The notes beneath the pieces were generated by a model. That model saw only the letters and a list, made by a program, of their open reading frames with translations. It made no database searches and was not told where the DNA came from. A stretch of 64,000 nucleotides of DNA from Symbiodinium natans (Eukaryota > Sar > Dinophyceae > Suessiales > Symbiodiniaceae), in the NCBI GenBank assembly GCA_905221605.1, contig CAJNDS010000857.1, forward strand, positions 773,817-837,816, read 5' to 3'. This document shows, piece by piece, positions 41,386-52,272 of this stretch (positions are counted from its first letter, which is position 1; every line of letters begins with the position of its first letter). Both the position numbers and the translations under genes were made by a program.

Positions 41386-44309
41386 GGCTCAAGTCTCGGC
41401 TCAACCCCGGTGGGGTGCGCAGGTAGTGAGCGGATCGGTGGCCTGGAGGCTGTACCTAAGGGTGGGCTCCAACAGGACTCAAACCGAAACCACTGTGTTT
41501 GCTCGGTAGTTCTGCCAGCCACATAGCTGCCTGTGTACGGCCTCGCCGAGTGCTGAGGGAACTTTCGACCTCGCTGCTGAGGGTGTTGTCGGCCTCGCCT
41601 GAGCTGAGGATTGTGGAAAGTCTTCGGCCTCGCTTCGGAGGGACAACATAGTTCGGCCTCACTACGGTTGAGGGAAACACCTCCTGGAACTGAGGTGCAA
41701 GAAGATAGCAGACCTGTGCGAGCGAATCGGGTTCCGAGGCCTTAACTTCCTTTGGTGGAACAGGGCCCCGTCTCAACCCCAGAATTCCGCCCGTGGGCTA
41801 TCGGCGACCAAAGTGGCCGTCCACTGTGCCCTGGACAGTGTGCCACACGCCAAAGAGACTTGCTGCAAGGCAGACGGAGAGCGACGGACCATGCCGGCAA
41901 TTGCATGCTGTGTATTTGCATGGTCACACCAGGGGCGTAGTGAAGGACTCTTCCTGGAACTGTCGCAGTCATATCGTATCCACTTTGTCCGTCGCACCAG
42001 GAGAGGCAACATAGCCTGGGGCAGCTGTGGGAATTGGAATGTCCAAAGAAGCCTGAATGCAGCTAACCTCCACTTGCAGCTCCGGAACTTCCGATGCTGT
42101 GAAGATGCGAGACTTTGGAACATCGATTTCTATGTCGATCCCACAGACCCATCCCTGATGATTGATGGCAGCGGACGTGTAATCAGATACCTGGGAAGGC
42201 TGGTGATAATGGTGTATGGCCCTGATGTGTCGAGAAGGATGCTGGCCTTGTCGGAAGATGATGAGGAATGGATGCTCCTTTGAGGTGATGGAATGTCGCC
42301 GGCCAGTAACCAGGCAAGTGGAAGTGGATTGAATTGCGAGCACAGCCTCGCCACTAAGGGCCATGTGAGGGCAAACCCGAATGCAGGCTTAGCTTGCCGG
42401 AATGAGGGTGATCAACATACCCTCGCAGAACAATGCTTTCAGAACCCGTGAAACCAGCGGAGATGCCATGTGAGGCTATGCAAGGGCAGTTTCGGCCTCG
42501 CTATGCTGGAGCAAAGGTTCGGCCTCGCCGGGCTAAGGGAATGGATGGTTCGGCCTCGCCACGGCTGAGGGAACAACAGAAGGGTTGCGAAAACGCCTCG
42601 CTGATGAAGAACGGTGCATGAAGTTCCGGCCTCGCTTCAGCTGAGGGAAGAATGATGACAAGCAGTTCCTGGAAAAGATGCCGCATGGGCACAAGAGGGA
42701 CTGATAATTGCGAGCATGACATGGAATGGGCAGACCGGGCACTGGAATGAATGGTCTGCCGGAATTGAGTCCTGGAGACTCTGGAAGCACTGCATGCAGC
42801 TTGGACGGCTGATGCTACTGGGTGCAAAGCGGTCAAGAGCTTGAAGCATAGACTCCGCGGTGCCGGTGTGTCGGAGCAATTGATAGAAGACAACCGCAGC
42901 CCAGCAGTGCTCAATCACACAAAGCAATCATTCGGCCTCGACTTAGGTCTGAGGGAATGTGAGATATGGAAAGAGCAAACTCCAGAATATGGATAAAGGA
43001 AACTGGCCAGGCATGGAGGCCAGCAAAGAGCAGGTACCAGCATTGCACTGGAGAAGCCTCGAGTCCCAATGGCAGTGAACTTTGTGGTGAGGAATACGTC
43101 GACTGGTGAGTAAGTGCGAGAAAGCCAGGGCGATTCTGGGGAGAACAGCAAGGCACGGTTAGTAAGTGCGAGAACACCGGAGCTGCTGAGAACCCTGGAT
43201 TAGCCGGGACGTACTCCGTGAAGGATTCGTTGTCACTGCTTTCAGAAATGCCCACAAGGACCAAGCATGCAGCTAACCCGTGGTTGCAGAGTGGGCCTCA
43301 CTTCGGTTGAGGGTAATCGACTCCCAAGTGAGAGTATGGAGTTTTGGTGGCAAACAAGAGAGCCAGCCGACTGTCTTTGGAACAATGGCTACGGCTGGAT
43401 TGGAGAATGTCAAGTCTCACAATGGATAGCGGCCTCGTACATAATATCCTCACAGGCAGGGTGGGTTTGACCTGGTAGTCGGCACCTTGCCCGGCCCCCT
43501 GTCAGGCGCCTGTACCGGCCACCTGTTGAAGGTGTGTGGCGTGGGGTCACCGGTGCGTAGCGGCGATTTCGGTCGCTTAGCGTCCTCCAGCCTAAAAAGG
43601 GGTATGTTTGGGCAGGTACTTCACCTGTTCCTCCTGCTTGGCTCTGTTGGAGATGTGTGAATCGAGGGCATGGATCCGTCAAGGTGAGATGACGAGAAAG
43701 TGCAGAATTGGCCTCAATCGGAACGGTCTATGTATGGGGATTGACCACCCCGCCGGTAGAGGGATAGCGGCCTCTGAGAATCGGAGGGCATGGATCACCT
43801 CCCGGCAAAAGCCACAGGAAGTATGCCCTGTGCATCAAGAGGCAGCCACCGTAACCAGAGTCCATGAAGCCTTGGGCCATGACCTGGTTTGAAGACATGT
43901 CCGGCCTCACTACGGTTGAGGGGTGTGGATGGAAGCACTCAGGACATGCAATGAGACTCGTAGAACGAGCATCTGGGTCTACAGGAATGACCTCCATTCG
44001 GTTGAGGGATAGCGGCCTCCACGAACGAGGGCATGGATCACCTCCCGAATAGACAACACAGAGAATGTGCAAGCATACAGGCAATTTGCCTTGGCCAAAG
44101 TCTTCAAGCCAATGGCAACGACTTGGTCAAAACGACATTCCGGCCTCACTTCGGTTGAGGGTAGCGGTACGTCAAAACCGAGGACAAGGAATGAGAGGGG
44201 GAACTTACCGGCAGTTTCACCCACAGTTTTAGTAAGCTTTTGTTTCACTTGAACCCACAGCCCCTTCGGGTGGCTACGCCTCGCAGCGTGCAGACGAAAG
44301 TTCCTGTCT
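41386..44309 (+). mobile_element. Non-autonomous type A unit, copy 3
   Basis: This is closest to the first type A unit (9817). It carries the 130-aa ORF, the conserved block at 43456 with one base missing, and the common tail. Confidence 0.75.
41891..42283 (+). CDS. Conserved 130-aa ORF of type A units, unknown
   Basis: Same start (MPAIACCVFAW) and end (DDEEWMLL) as 10321-10713, with very few amino-acid changes (QGRSEG for QGRREG, NIAWG for NTAWG). Function unknown. See the first copy for its composition. Confidence 0.5.
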   Translation: MPAIACCVFAWSHQGRSEGLFLELSQSYRIHFVRRTRRGNIAWGSCGNWNVQRSLNAANLHLQLRNFRCCEDARLWNIDFYVDPTDPSLMIDGSGRVIRYLGRLVIMVYGPDVSRRMLALSEDDEEWMLL

Positions 44310-44729
44310 AGCTGAGGATTGTGGAAAGTCTTCGGCCTCGCTCGGAGGGACAACATAGTTCGGCCTCACCACGGTTGAGGGAAACACCTCCTGGAACTGA
44401 GGTGCAAGAAGATAGCAGACCTGTGCGAGCGAAGAGGGTTCCGAGGCCTTAACTTCCTTTGTTGGAACAGGGCCCCGTCTCAACCGCAGATTTCCGCTCG
44501 TGGGCGATCGGCGACCAGAGTGGCCGTCCACAGTGCCCTGGACAGTGTGCCACACGCCAAAGAGACTTGCTGCAAGGCAGACGGAGAGCGACGGACCATG
44601 CCGGCAATTGCGTGTATTTGCATGGTCACACCAGGGGCGTCGTGAAGGGCTTTTCCTGGAACTGTCGCAGTCATATCGTATCCACTTTGTCCGTCGCACC
44701 AGGAGAGGCAACATAGCGTGGGGCAGCTG

Positions 44730-47306
44730 GAAGTGTACATGGGTGCCAGATATTTGGTGGCGGATGGGGTGCTATCGGCAGGCATCAGAGCTACGAATGG
44801 CGTGCAAGCGGGTTGCCCAGCGGCGCCATCGTTGGCAAAGGTGGCATTGCACCCGGTGATTGATAAGATCCAAAGGCGAAGAGATGTGACAAATGTGGAT
44901 TGTTGGTTGGATGATGTCTCAATTGACATCCAGCATAAATCCTTTAAACAAGCGGCGGATAGTGCGATACGAGTCTACCGCAGCTTAAAGGACGGGATGG
45001 ACGCCAATGGTTTCACGATTTCATCCAAGAAGACAGGGTTTGTAGCCAGCAGTACCCAGGCGAGCAAGCACCTGCGAGGACTACTGTTACCGCATGAGCC
45101 GCAAGTGTACGACGTGATGCGTGACTTGGGCGTCGACAGTACAGGTGGGAGAAAGCGTCGCTTGGTGACGTCGGCCACGCGGGCGAAAAAAGCACACGCA
45201 CGACAAAGCAAGCTGTCCAGGCTGGGGCCGCCGCCCAGCAGTAAACTCCGCGTGGTTAAGGCTGCGATCACATCCGTGGCTATGTGGGGGCACCCATCAG
45301 TGGGGGTATCACCCAAAAGAATGAAATGGCTCCGTACAGTGGTTGGAAAACACCTGGGCAAATACAAGCTTGGTAGTTTGGAAACCATTTTGGACATGGG
45401 AGCCAAGAAATGCCAGGATCCGAAGAGCACAATCCACAAGCAGCATTTCAAGGTGGTGGCTAAAGTTTTCCGTGCATGGATTGGTGGCGGAAAAGCCCAC
45501 TTTGACTTGGCCTGGAAAACCACTTGGAAGAGGTTGAGTGCGGCCAAACACCACTGGCCACTGGTCACGGGACCGATGGCAGCAACCATGGCGTACTTAA
45601 TGGATCTGAAGGTGGATGCCAGTGACCCAGGCAAATGGAAGAGAGGAAGTGTCCTCAACGTTGATTGGACCCAGCCACGCATGGGTAGCCTCGCCTACAA
45701 ATGGCTTGAGGGATTCCTGGAGGAACAGAAACGGGCTGCAATAGCGCGACAGGCAGGTGGCGCTGGTGCCCAAGAGGGGCTGGATTGGACGCCGCATCAC
45801 AAGCTGACGAAGATGGGAGGCCTAAGCCCAGGCCTTATGGAAGGTATAAAGTCAGTGTGGCACGCGGGCGTCATCACGGAGTCCAAGCCTGGATGCAAGA
45901 AGTGCCAAATGCCAGCAACTCTGGAGCATGTCCTCAAAGAATGTCCTTACTGGCGTGAACAAGGGTTAAAAGAACCCAAGCTCCAGGAATACTTGCGCCA
46001 CAAATACCCATGGGAGTGTCTGTGGACAAGGGCACTCCTGCCAAAGCCGGCGGTGTGGCACCCGAAGCCGCCGGAACACCTTTTAGGTCTGCGCTACCAA
46101 GGATGCTTCGCAGCAGATGCAAAAGTGGAAGCGGAAGGCTTGATCTTCGCCACTGACGCAAGTGGAGGTCCAGGAGGAATAGACCCACGTGTACAAACAT
46201 CAGCCCTCGCAGTGGTGGCTATGTCCTGGACAAAAGGTGTGCTGGTGGAAGTCGGACGGATTACAGAGCTGGTCTACCCGTGGCAGCCGGTGGTGGACAT
46301 GGAGCGCCGTGCACTTTTCCGACTAATGGAGCACACGGAGGATCTGATTGATGTCACTATGGATTGCAAGCCGGCAGTCCAAGCGCTACAAAAAACACAA
46401 CCGCCGGAGGATGACCTGGAATGGAGCAAAGTGTGGAATGACAGGAAACGTATCAAGGCAACATGGGTCCCGTCCCACAAAACTGAAGAGGAATTCCTGG
46501 CGAAGATGGGGCCGGGCACGTTGTGGCGACGTGCAGCGAATGACATGGCAGACAAAGTATGTGGAGCAGTGGCGGCGGCTGCTTACAGCCCAGCGCACAA
46601 GAGGCGTGTCAAAGAGTTGGACAATGTGGTGCGCACACTTTCCCTGGCGTACGGTGCACGCGCAGCCCACATATTGCGGAAGCGCAAAGAAGAAGACTTC
46701 CCCTTCATCCTGGACCATGCGCATTACAAAGAGAAGATGGAAGCCTCGCAGAAAGCTGAGGGATGCAAAAAAGAGCATGGCGGAGCCAAACTCAACAAAC
46801 GCCAGCGGCTTTGGCAGTTGCTTGACAACCCGGAGCGTGGGCATCAATGGGAGAAGGGCAGCGAACACCCCCGGAATTTAACCCTGAAATGCCGACTGTG
46901 TGGTTTGTATGTACAACAAACCCTCACGAACTTGGAGGTGGTATTGGAGCAGTACTGCGTCAACCAGCCGGAGGCGCGTGTGCGGGAAGAGTGGGGAATC
47001 CACCCCTCCCATAATATGGTGAATTTGGGGATCCGATGGGTTTGCGCAAAGTGTGACAGAACACATGCGCCGGTTAGCCAGAGGTGCAATAAAAGCCTGG
47101 CGGGTGAGTGCAAATCGCGGACTTCCCAGGGCAAGCTGGCTACCCAAGCGCAAACCCTTGTCAATGGTGGTAGTATGAGCCACGTCCAGTTTCAACAGCC
47201 TCGCGTTCAGTTTGGTGGAAAACACGCCAAAGCTAAGCCCCAAGCCAGTGCACAGCAAAAGATGTCACTGTTTGTTAGGCCTCGCCAAGCTGAGGGAACG
47301 CAGTAA
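44730..47306 (+). pseudogene. LINE ORF2 C-terminal half: RT from motif B, zinc finger, RNase H
   Basis: The open frame crosses the junction from type A sequence (from about 44718). It holds RT motifs B (GVQAGCPAAPSLA) and C (WLDDV), the thumb region, the CCHC finger with one residue missing before it (PGCKKCQ against PGWCRKCQ), complete RNase H and the Cys-rich tail. Endonuclease, fingers and motif A are absent, so it cannot act alone. Confidence 0.85.
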
Positions 47307-47481
47307 TTACGCAGCCGTTTGGAGCAAAGAGACAGGGTTTTCGGCCTCGTAGCTGAGGGTGTGGGCCTCGCACGGGGAATAGCGACTGGGTGTTTCCGGC
47401 CTCGCTTTGCTGAGGGATACTTTCGGCCTCGCGGTGCTGCGTGCAATCGGCATCGCTGAGGGAAACGACAGGTCTGGAACT

Positions 47482-48695
47482 ATGAGGCAATGGAAAACGG
47501 ACGCGACGATGAGGAGACAAGGGTCCCGATTGCCATCCTGGCTCAGGAATCGGCCGGACAAAGGCAAAGGCAAAGGCAAGCACAAGCAGCAGGATGAGCC
47601 CATGCGAGACCGTTCCCCGCTTCGACAGGCCAGACACCCGGAACAGACTTGGGATAGGGACGAGGCGAGTGCTTCGGAACCTCCTGCGGGTCCGGTACGC
47701 CTACGGGAGAGAGGAGAAGAAAGTGCGGCCTCGCACCAAGCTGAGGGTGTTGATGAAGAGGAAGACGAAAGCCAGCCTCGTACAGTCACGCTGGCAGAAG
47801 GACCAGGTGCCCACAACATGGCCTCGCGGGAAGCTGAGGGACAGGAGCCAGAGGAAGCAACGGGGCAAGAAAAGCCAGTGCACCTTGTGGTGCACAAACT
47901 GCAAGGACAGCGCTCCATTGGATCGGGGAGGTCCAATTGGTACGCAACCCAACGACGGGGCAAAGCTTACAGCCAAGAGTGCTTCCCTTTATAGGAGCTG
48001 GGCGTACTCGAAGAGGATATGCTCTGGATCGGCTGTGGGTCATGAAACTTGCGACGGAACCCCGGAGCTTTGGCAACGAAGCAGGGTACGGGGAACAATT
48101 CCCCACCCTGGTGACCAGGACCCTGTGGGCAGGATGGATTAAAGTCCTTTTCGACGAGGCGGTGGAGGGCCACTACCACCACTACTTTTATGGAAGTATC
48201 ATCCGCAGAGCAGAACTGTTCAACCCATGGTGGCAGGAACATCGTCAAGAAGCCGGGGTCCTCAGACAGTCCCTGTTTTACCTGGTGGCTATAACGTCAT
48301 GGTTGACCATGCAAGGGGTTGCTCTATCGGATATCACGGTGAGCAACGTTGGGCGCGACCCGATGTCAGGATCGCTACCACGGGCAGTGTTCTTTGACAC
48401 GGCTGAGTGGTCGACGCTGCAGGAGGAGAAATACAAGCTATCATGCGGCCTCGTACGCATCCTGGAGAAATATGACGAGGAGCTACTGGCAACCATACGT
48501 GGATTGGTCAGAACGTACGACGGAAAGGCCAGCGCGCTTTGGATGGCGTGCGTGGGCAATGTCGGGCCTTTTGCCCAGCACCTACTGGATGCCGGGATTG
48601 CAAAACGAGGATGGGATGGAACCCTACTTGCAGTACCGGCAGGAGAGATCCAGAAAATCACGTTGGGCATGCCGTATGACGAAGCGGATGAGTGA
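47482..48695 (+). pseudogene. LINE ORF3, protein-kinase-like, frameshifted
   Basis: The ATG at 47482 gives MRQWKTDATM, then the basic N-terminal region. A deletion of about 16 bases near 47905 shifts the frame, and translation ends at 47994. The kinase-like part continues in the frame 47937-48695 with GAGRTRRG, WVMKLA, SDITVSNVG and FFDTAEW all kept, and the normal end PYDEADE. The three ORF3 copies are broken at three different places. Confidence 0.7.
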
Positions 48696-49536
48696 GCAGC
48701 GTAGCCCAGACAAGAAACACGGCTAGTGGTCTGAGAAGCACCAACCGACTCAAGAAATACCGCCTCGGCGTGCTGCCTGAGGAAGTTTCGGCCTCGACTC
48801 TGGTCTGAGGGGTGCAAATGAAGGAAGTTCGGCCTCGGCAAGACCTGAGGGAATTTCGGCCTCGACCACGGTCTGAGGGCATGGATTTCGGCCTCGACAA
48901 ATGTCTGAGGGAAGTGAGGGCTAGTACCGGTAGTCTCACTGTGCAGAGTTTGTAGTTTGTAAGTTTCACCCTCTAACCTCAGCCCCTTCGGGTGGCTACG
49001 CCTCGCAGCGTGCAGACGAAAGTTCCTGTCTGGCTCAAGTCTCGGCTCAACCCCGGTGGGGTGCGCAGGTAGTGAGCTGTTCGGTGGCCTGGAGGCTGTA
49101 CCTAAGGGTGGGCTCCAACAGGACTCAAACCGAAACCACTGTGTTTGCTCGGTAGTTCTGCCAGCCGCATAGCTGCCTGTGTACGGCCTCGCCGAGTGCT
49201 GAGGGAACTTTCGACCTCGCTGCTGAGGGTGTTGTCGGCCTCGCCTGAGCTGAGGATTGTGGAAAGTCTTCGGCCTCGCTTCGGAGGGACAACATAGTTC
49301 GGCCTCACTACGGTTGAGGGAAACACCTCCTGGAACTGAGGTGCAAGAAGATAGCAGACCTGTGCGAGCGAAACGGGTTCCGAGGCCTTAACTTCCTTTG
49401 TTGGAACAGGGCCCCGTCTCAACCCCAGAATTCCGCCCGTGGGCTATCGGCGAGCAGAGTGGCCGTCCACTGTGCCCTGGACAGTGTGCCACACGCCAAA
49501 GAGACTTGCTGCAAGGCAGACGGAGAGCGACGGACC

Positions 49537-49929
49537 ATGCCGGCAATTGCATGCTGTGTATTTGCATGGTCACACCAGGGGCGTCGTGAAGGGCTATTCC
49601 TGGAACTGTCGCAGTCATATCGTATCCACTTTGTCCGTCGCACCAGGAGAGGCAACATAGCCTGGGGCAGCTGTGGGAATTGGAATGTCCAAAGAAGCCT
49701 GAATGCAGCTAACCTCCACCTGCAGCTCCGGAACTTCCGATGCTGTGAAGATGCGAGGCTTTGGAACATCGATTTCTATGTCGATCCCACAAACCCATCC
49801 CTGATGATTGATGGCAGCGGACGTGTAATCAGGTACCTGGGAAGGCTGGTGATTATGGTGTATGGCCCTGATGTGTCGAGAAGGATGCTGGCCTTGTCGG
49901 AAGATGATGAGGAATGGATGCTCCTTTGA
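49537..49929 (+). CDS. Conserved 130-aa ORF of type A units, unknown
   Basis: An intact copy of the ORF at 10321-10713, differing by a few residues (for example DPTNP for DPTDP). Function unknown. Confidence 0.5.
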   Translation: MPAIACCVFAWSHQGRREGLFLELSQSYRIHFVRRTRRGNIAWGSCGNWNVQRSLNAANLHLQLRNFRCCEDARLWNIDFYVDPTNPSLMIDGSGRVIRYLGRLVIMVYGPDVSRRMLALSEDDEEWMLL

Positions 49930-51876
49930 GGTGATGAAACGTCGCCGGCCAGTAACCAGGCAAGTGGAAGTGGATTGAATTGCGAGCGCAGCCTCGCCAT
50001 TAAGGGCCATGTGAGGGCAAACCCGAATGCAGGCTTAGCCTGCCGGAATGAGGGTGATCAACATACCCTCGCAGCACAATGCTTTCAGAACCCGTGAAAC
50101 CAGCGGAGATGCCATGTGAGGCTATGCAAGGGCAATTTCGGCCTCGCTATGCTGGAGTAAAGGTTCGGCCTCGCCTCGGCTGAGGGAATGGATGGTTCGG
50201 CCTCGCCACGGCTGAGGGAACAACAGAGGGTTGCGAAAACGCCTCGCTGATGAAGAACGGTGCAGGATGTTCCGGCCTCGCATCAGCTGAGGGAAGAATG
50301 ATGGAATGGGCAGGCCGGGCACTAATTGGTCTGCCGGAATTGAGTCTTGGAGACTCTGGAAGCACTGCATGCAGCTTGGACGGCTGATGCTACTGGGCGC
50401 AAAGCGGTCAAGCAGCTTGAAGCATAGACTCCGCGGTGCCGGTGTGTCGGAGCAATTGATAGGAGACAACCGCAGCCCAGCAGTGCTCAATCAAACAAAG
50501 CAATCATTCGGCCTCGACTTTGGTCTGAGGGAATGTGAGATATGGATAAAAAAGCAAACTCCAGAATATGGATGAGGGACACTGGCCAGGCATGGAGGCC
50601 AGCAAAGGGCAGATACCAGCATTGCAATGGAGAAGCCTCGAGTCCCAATGGGCAGTGAACTTTGTGGTGAGGAATACGTCGACTGGGGAGTAAGCGCGAG
50701 AAAGCCAGGGCGATTCTGGGGAGAACAGCAAGGCACGGTTAGTAAGTGCGAGAACACCGGAGCTGCTGAGAACCCTGGATTAGCCGGGACGTATTCCGTG
50801 GAGGCGTCGATGTCACTGCTTTCAGAAATGACCACAAGGACCAAGCAAGCAGCTAATCCGTGGTAGCAGAGTGGGCCTCACTTCGGTTGAGGGTAATCGA
50901 CTCCCAAGTGAGAGTATGGAGTTTTGGTGGCAAACCAAAGAACCAGCCGACTGTCCTTGGAACAATGGCTACGGCTGGATTGGAGACTGTCAAGTCTCAC
51001 AATGGATGGCGGCCTCGTACATAATACCCTCACAAGCAGGGTGGGTTTGACCTGGTAGTCGGCACCTTGCCCGGCCCCCTGTCAGGCGCCTGTACCGGCC
51101 ACCTGTTGAAGGTGTGTGGCGTGGGGTCACCGGTGCGTAGCGGCGATTTCGGTCGCTTAGCGTCCTCCAGCCTAAAAAGGGGTATGTTTGGGCAGGTACT
51201 TCACCTGTTCCTCCTGCTTGGCTCGTGTTGGAGATGTGTGAATCGAGGGCATGGATCCGTCAAGGTGAGATGACGAGAAAGTGCAGAATTGGGCCTCAAT
51301 CGGAACGGTCTATGGGGATTGACCACCCCGCTGGTAGAGGGATAGCGGCCTCTGAGAATCGGAGGGCATGGATCACCTCCCGGCAAAAGCCACAGGAAGT
51401 ATGCCCTGTGCATGCAAGAGGCAGCCACCGTAACCAGAGTCCATGAAGCCTTGGGCCATGACCTGGTTTGAAGACATGTCCGGCCTCACTACGGTTGAGG
51501 GGTGTGGATGGAAGCACTCAGGACATGCAATGAGACTCGTAGAACGAGCATCTGGGTCTACAGGAATTGACCTCCATTCGGTTGAGGGATAGCGGCCTCC
51601 ACGAACGAGGGCATGGATCACCTCCCGAATAGACAACACAGAGAATGTGCAAGCATACAGGCAATTTGCCTTGGCCAAAGTCTTCGAGCCACTGGCAACG
51701 ACTTGGTCAAAACGACATTCCGGCCTCACTTCGGTTGAGGGTAGCGGTACGTCAAAACCGAGGACAAGGAATGAGAGGGGGAACTTACCGGCAGTTTCAC
51801 CCCACAGTTTTAGTAAGCTTTTGTTTCACTTGAACCCACAGCCCCTTCGGGTGGCTACGCCTCGCAGCGTGCAGAC

Positions 51877-51890
51877 GAAAGTTCCTGTCT
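51877..51890. repeat. 14-bp target repeat, right end of nested array
   Basis: GAAAGTTCCTGTCT is identical to 9803-9816. Copia sequence resumes with AAGGACATG. Together the two copies mark the target duplication of the nested cluster. Confidence 0.85.
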
Positions 51891-51921
51891 AAGGACATGT
51901 TAACTTTGTTGTCCTGCATGC

Positions 51922-52272
51922 TGGCTCAGAGTTGTGTGTGTGTAGTTGTAGGAACTCCGTAGTTGTGCCTTGGAGGCTCGACGGGAGTGCTGCTTTAAGT
52001 GGGAAAGCCTTTTGAAGTGCTTGAGTTGTAGGGATGTGTGTCTGGAAGCTGTAGAAGTGACTGTGCACGTTTTTGCTTGCTTTAGGTGTAGTTGGGTAGG
52101 TCCCGAGAACTCCCACTGACGTTTGAGTTTGTTTTGTGGCTGTGGAGAACACGTGGCAGAGCAGAGTTTTCACCTGTGTGTAAAGAGTTTCACTGACGAA
52201 GCCTCCGGCTTATGACTTTGGCTCAAGTCGTGAGAAAAAGAGGGTTCAGCGCGCTGCTGCTGTGTTTTCACA
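51922..52272 (+). repeat. 3' LTR of the copia element
   Basis: Matches 941-1294, starting TGGCTCAG and ending TTTTCACA. It contains the same spliced-leader-like 11-mer at 52217-52227. Sequence beyond 52272 is unrelated to the primer-binding site, which fixes the boundary. Confidence 0.9.

Larger units (their letters stand above)
44310..49031 (+). mobile_element. Chimera: 5'-truncated type A joined to LINE 3' half
   Basis: The unit lacks a leader head. It starts inside the type A 5' region at AGCTGAGG, runs to GGGGCAGCTG at 44729, and continues with LINE ORF2 from GAAGTGTAC, the exact base where the deletion in unit 32294 begins. The type A ORF part has lost five bases near 44611 and is broken. 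The LINE part runs through ORF2, ORF3 and the tail. Confidence 0.8.
9817..51890 (+). mobile_element. Nested head-to-tail array of LINE-family units
   Basis: Eleven segments separated by the 14-mer lie in one orientation: A (9817), LINE (12739), A (19322), B (22177), B (24303), scrambled LINE/foreign/A (26433), LINE (32294), B (39251), A (41386), A/LINE chimera (44310), A (49032). Unit classes share a 5' head (two GGCTCAA words, then a CCCC-GGT-GGGG hairpin) and a 36-bp 3' tail. The first 14-mer belongs to copia, so the whole array could be one target entered repeatedly, or it could have grown by unequal exchange after the first insertions. Confidence 0.8.
49032..51890 (+). mobile_element. Non-autonomous type A unit, copy 4
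   Basis: Head as in other A units, 130-aa ORF, conserved block at 51036, common tail. It ends at the right-hand 14-mer, after which copia sequence resumes. Confidence 0.75.
941..52272 (+). mobile_element. Ty1/copia LTR retrotransposon, split by a 42-kb nested array
   Basis: Two LTRs about 350 bp long (941-1294 and 51922-52272), a primer-binding site just after the first, and the copia gene order protease, integrase, reverse transcriptase, RNase H define the element. Without the nested cluster it would be about 9.3 kb. The LTRs differ at roughly a dozen positions (about 3 percent by eye), so this copy is not brand new, yet its pol frame is open throughout. No 5-bp target duplication is visible: ctgac precedes the 5' LTR and aaacc follows the 3' LTR. 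The 3' untranslated part is broken by units 9817-51890, flanked by a 14-bp direct repeat. Confidence 0.9.
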
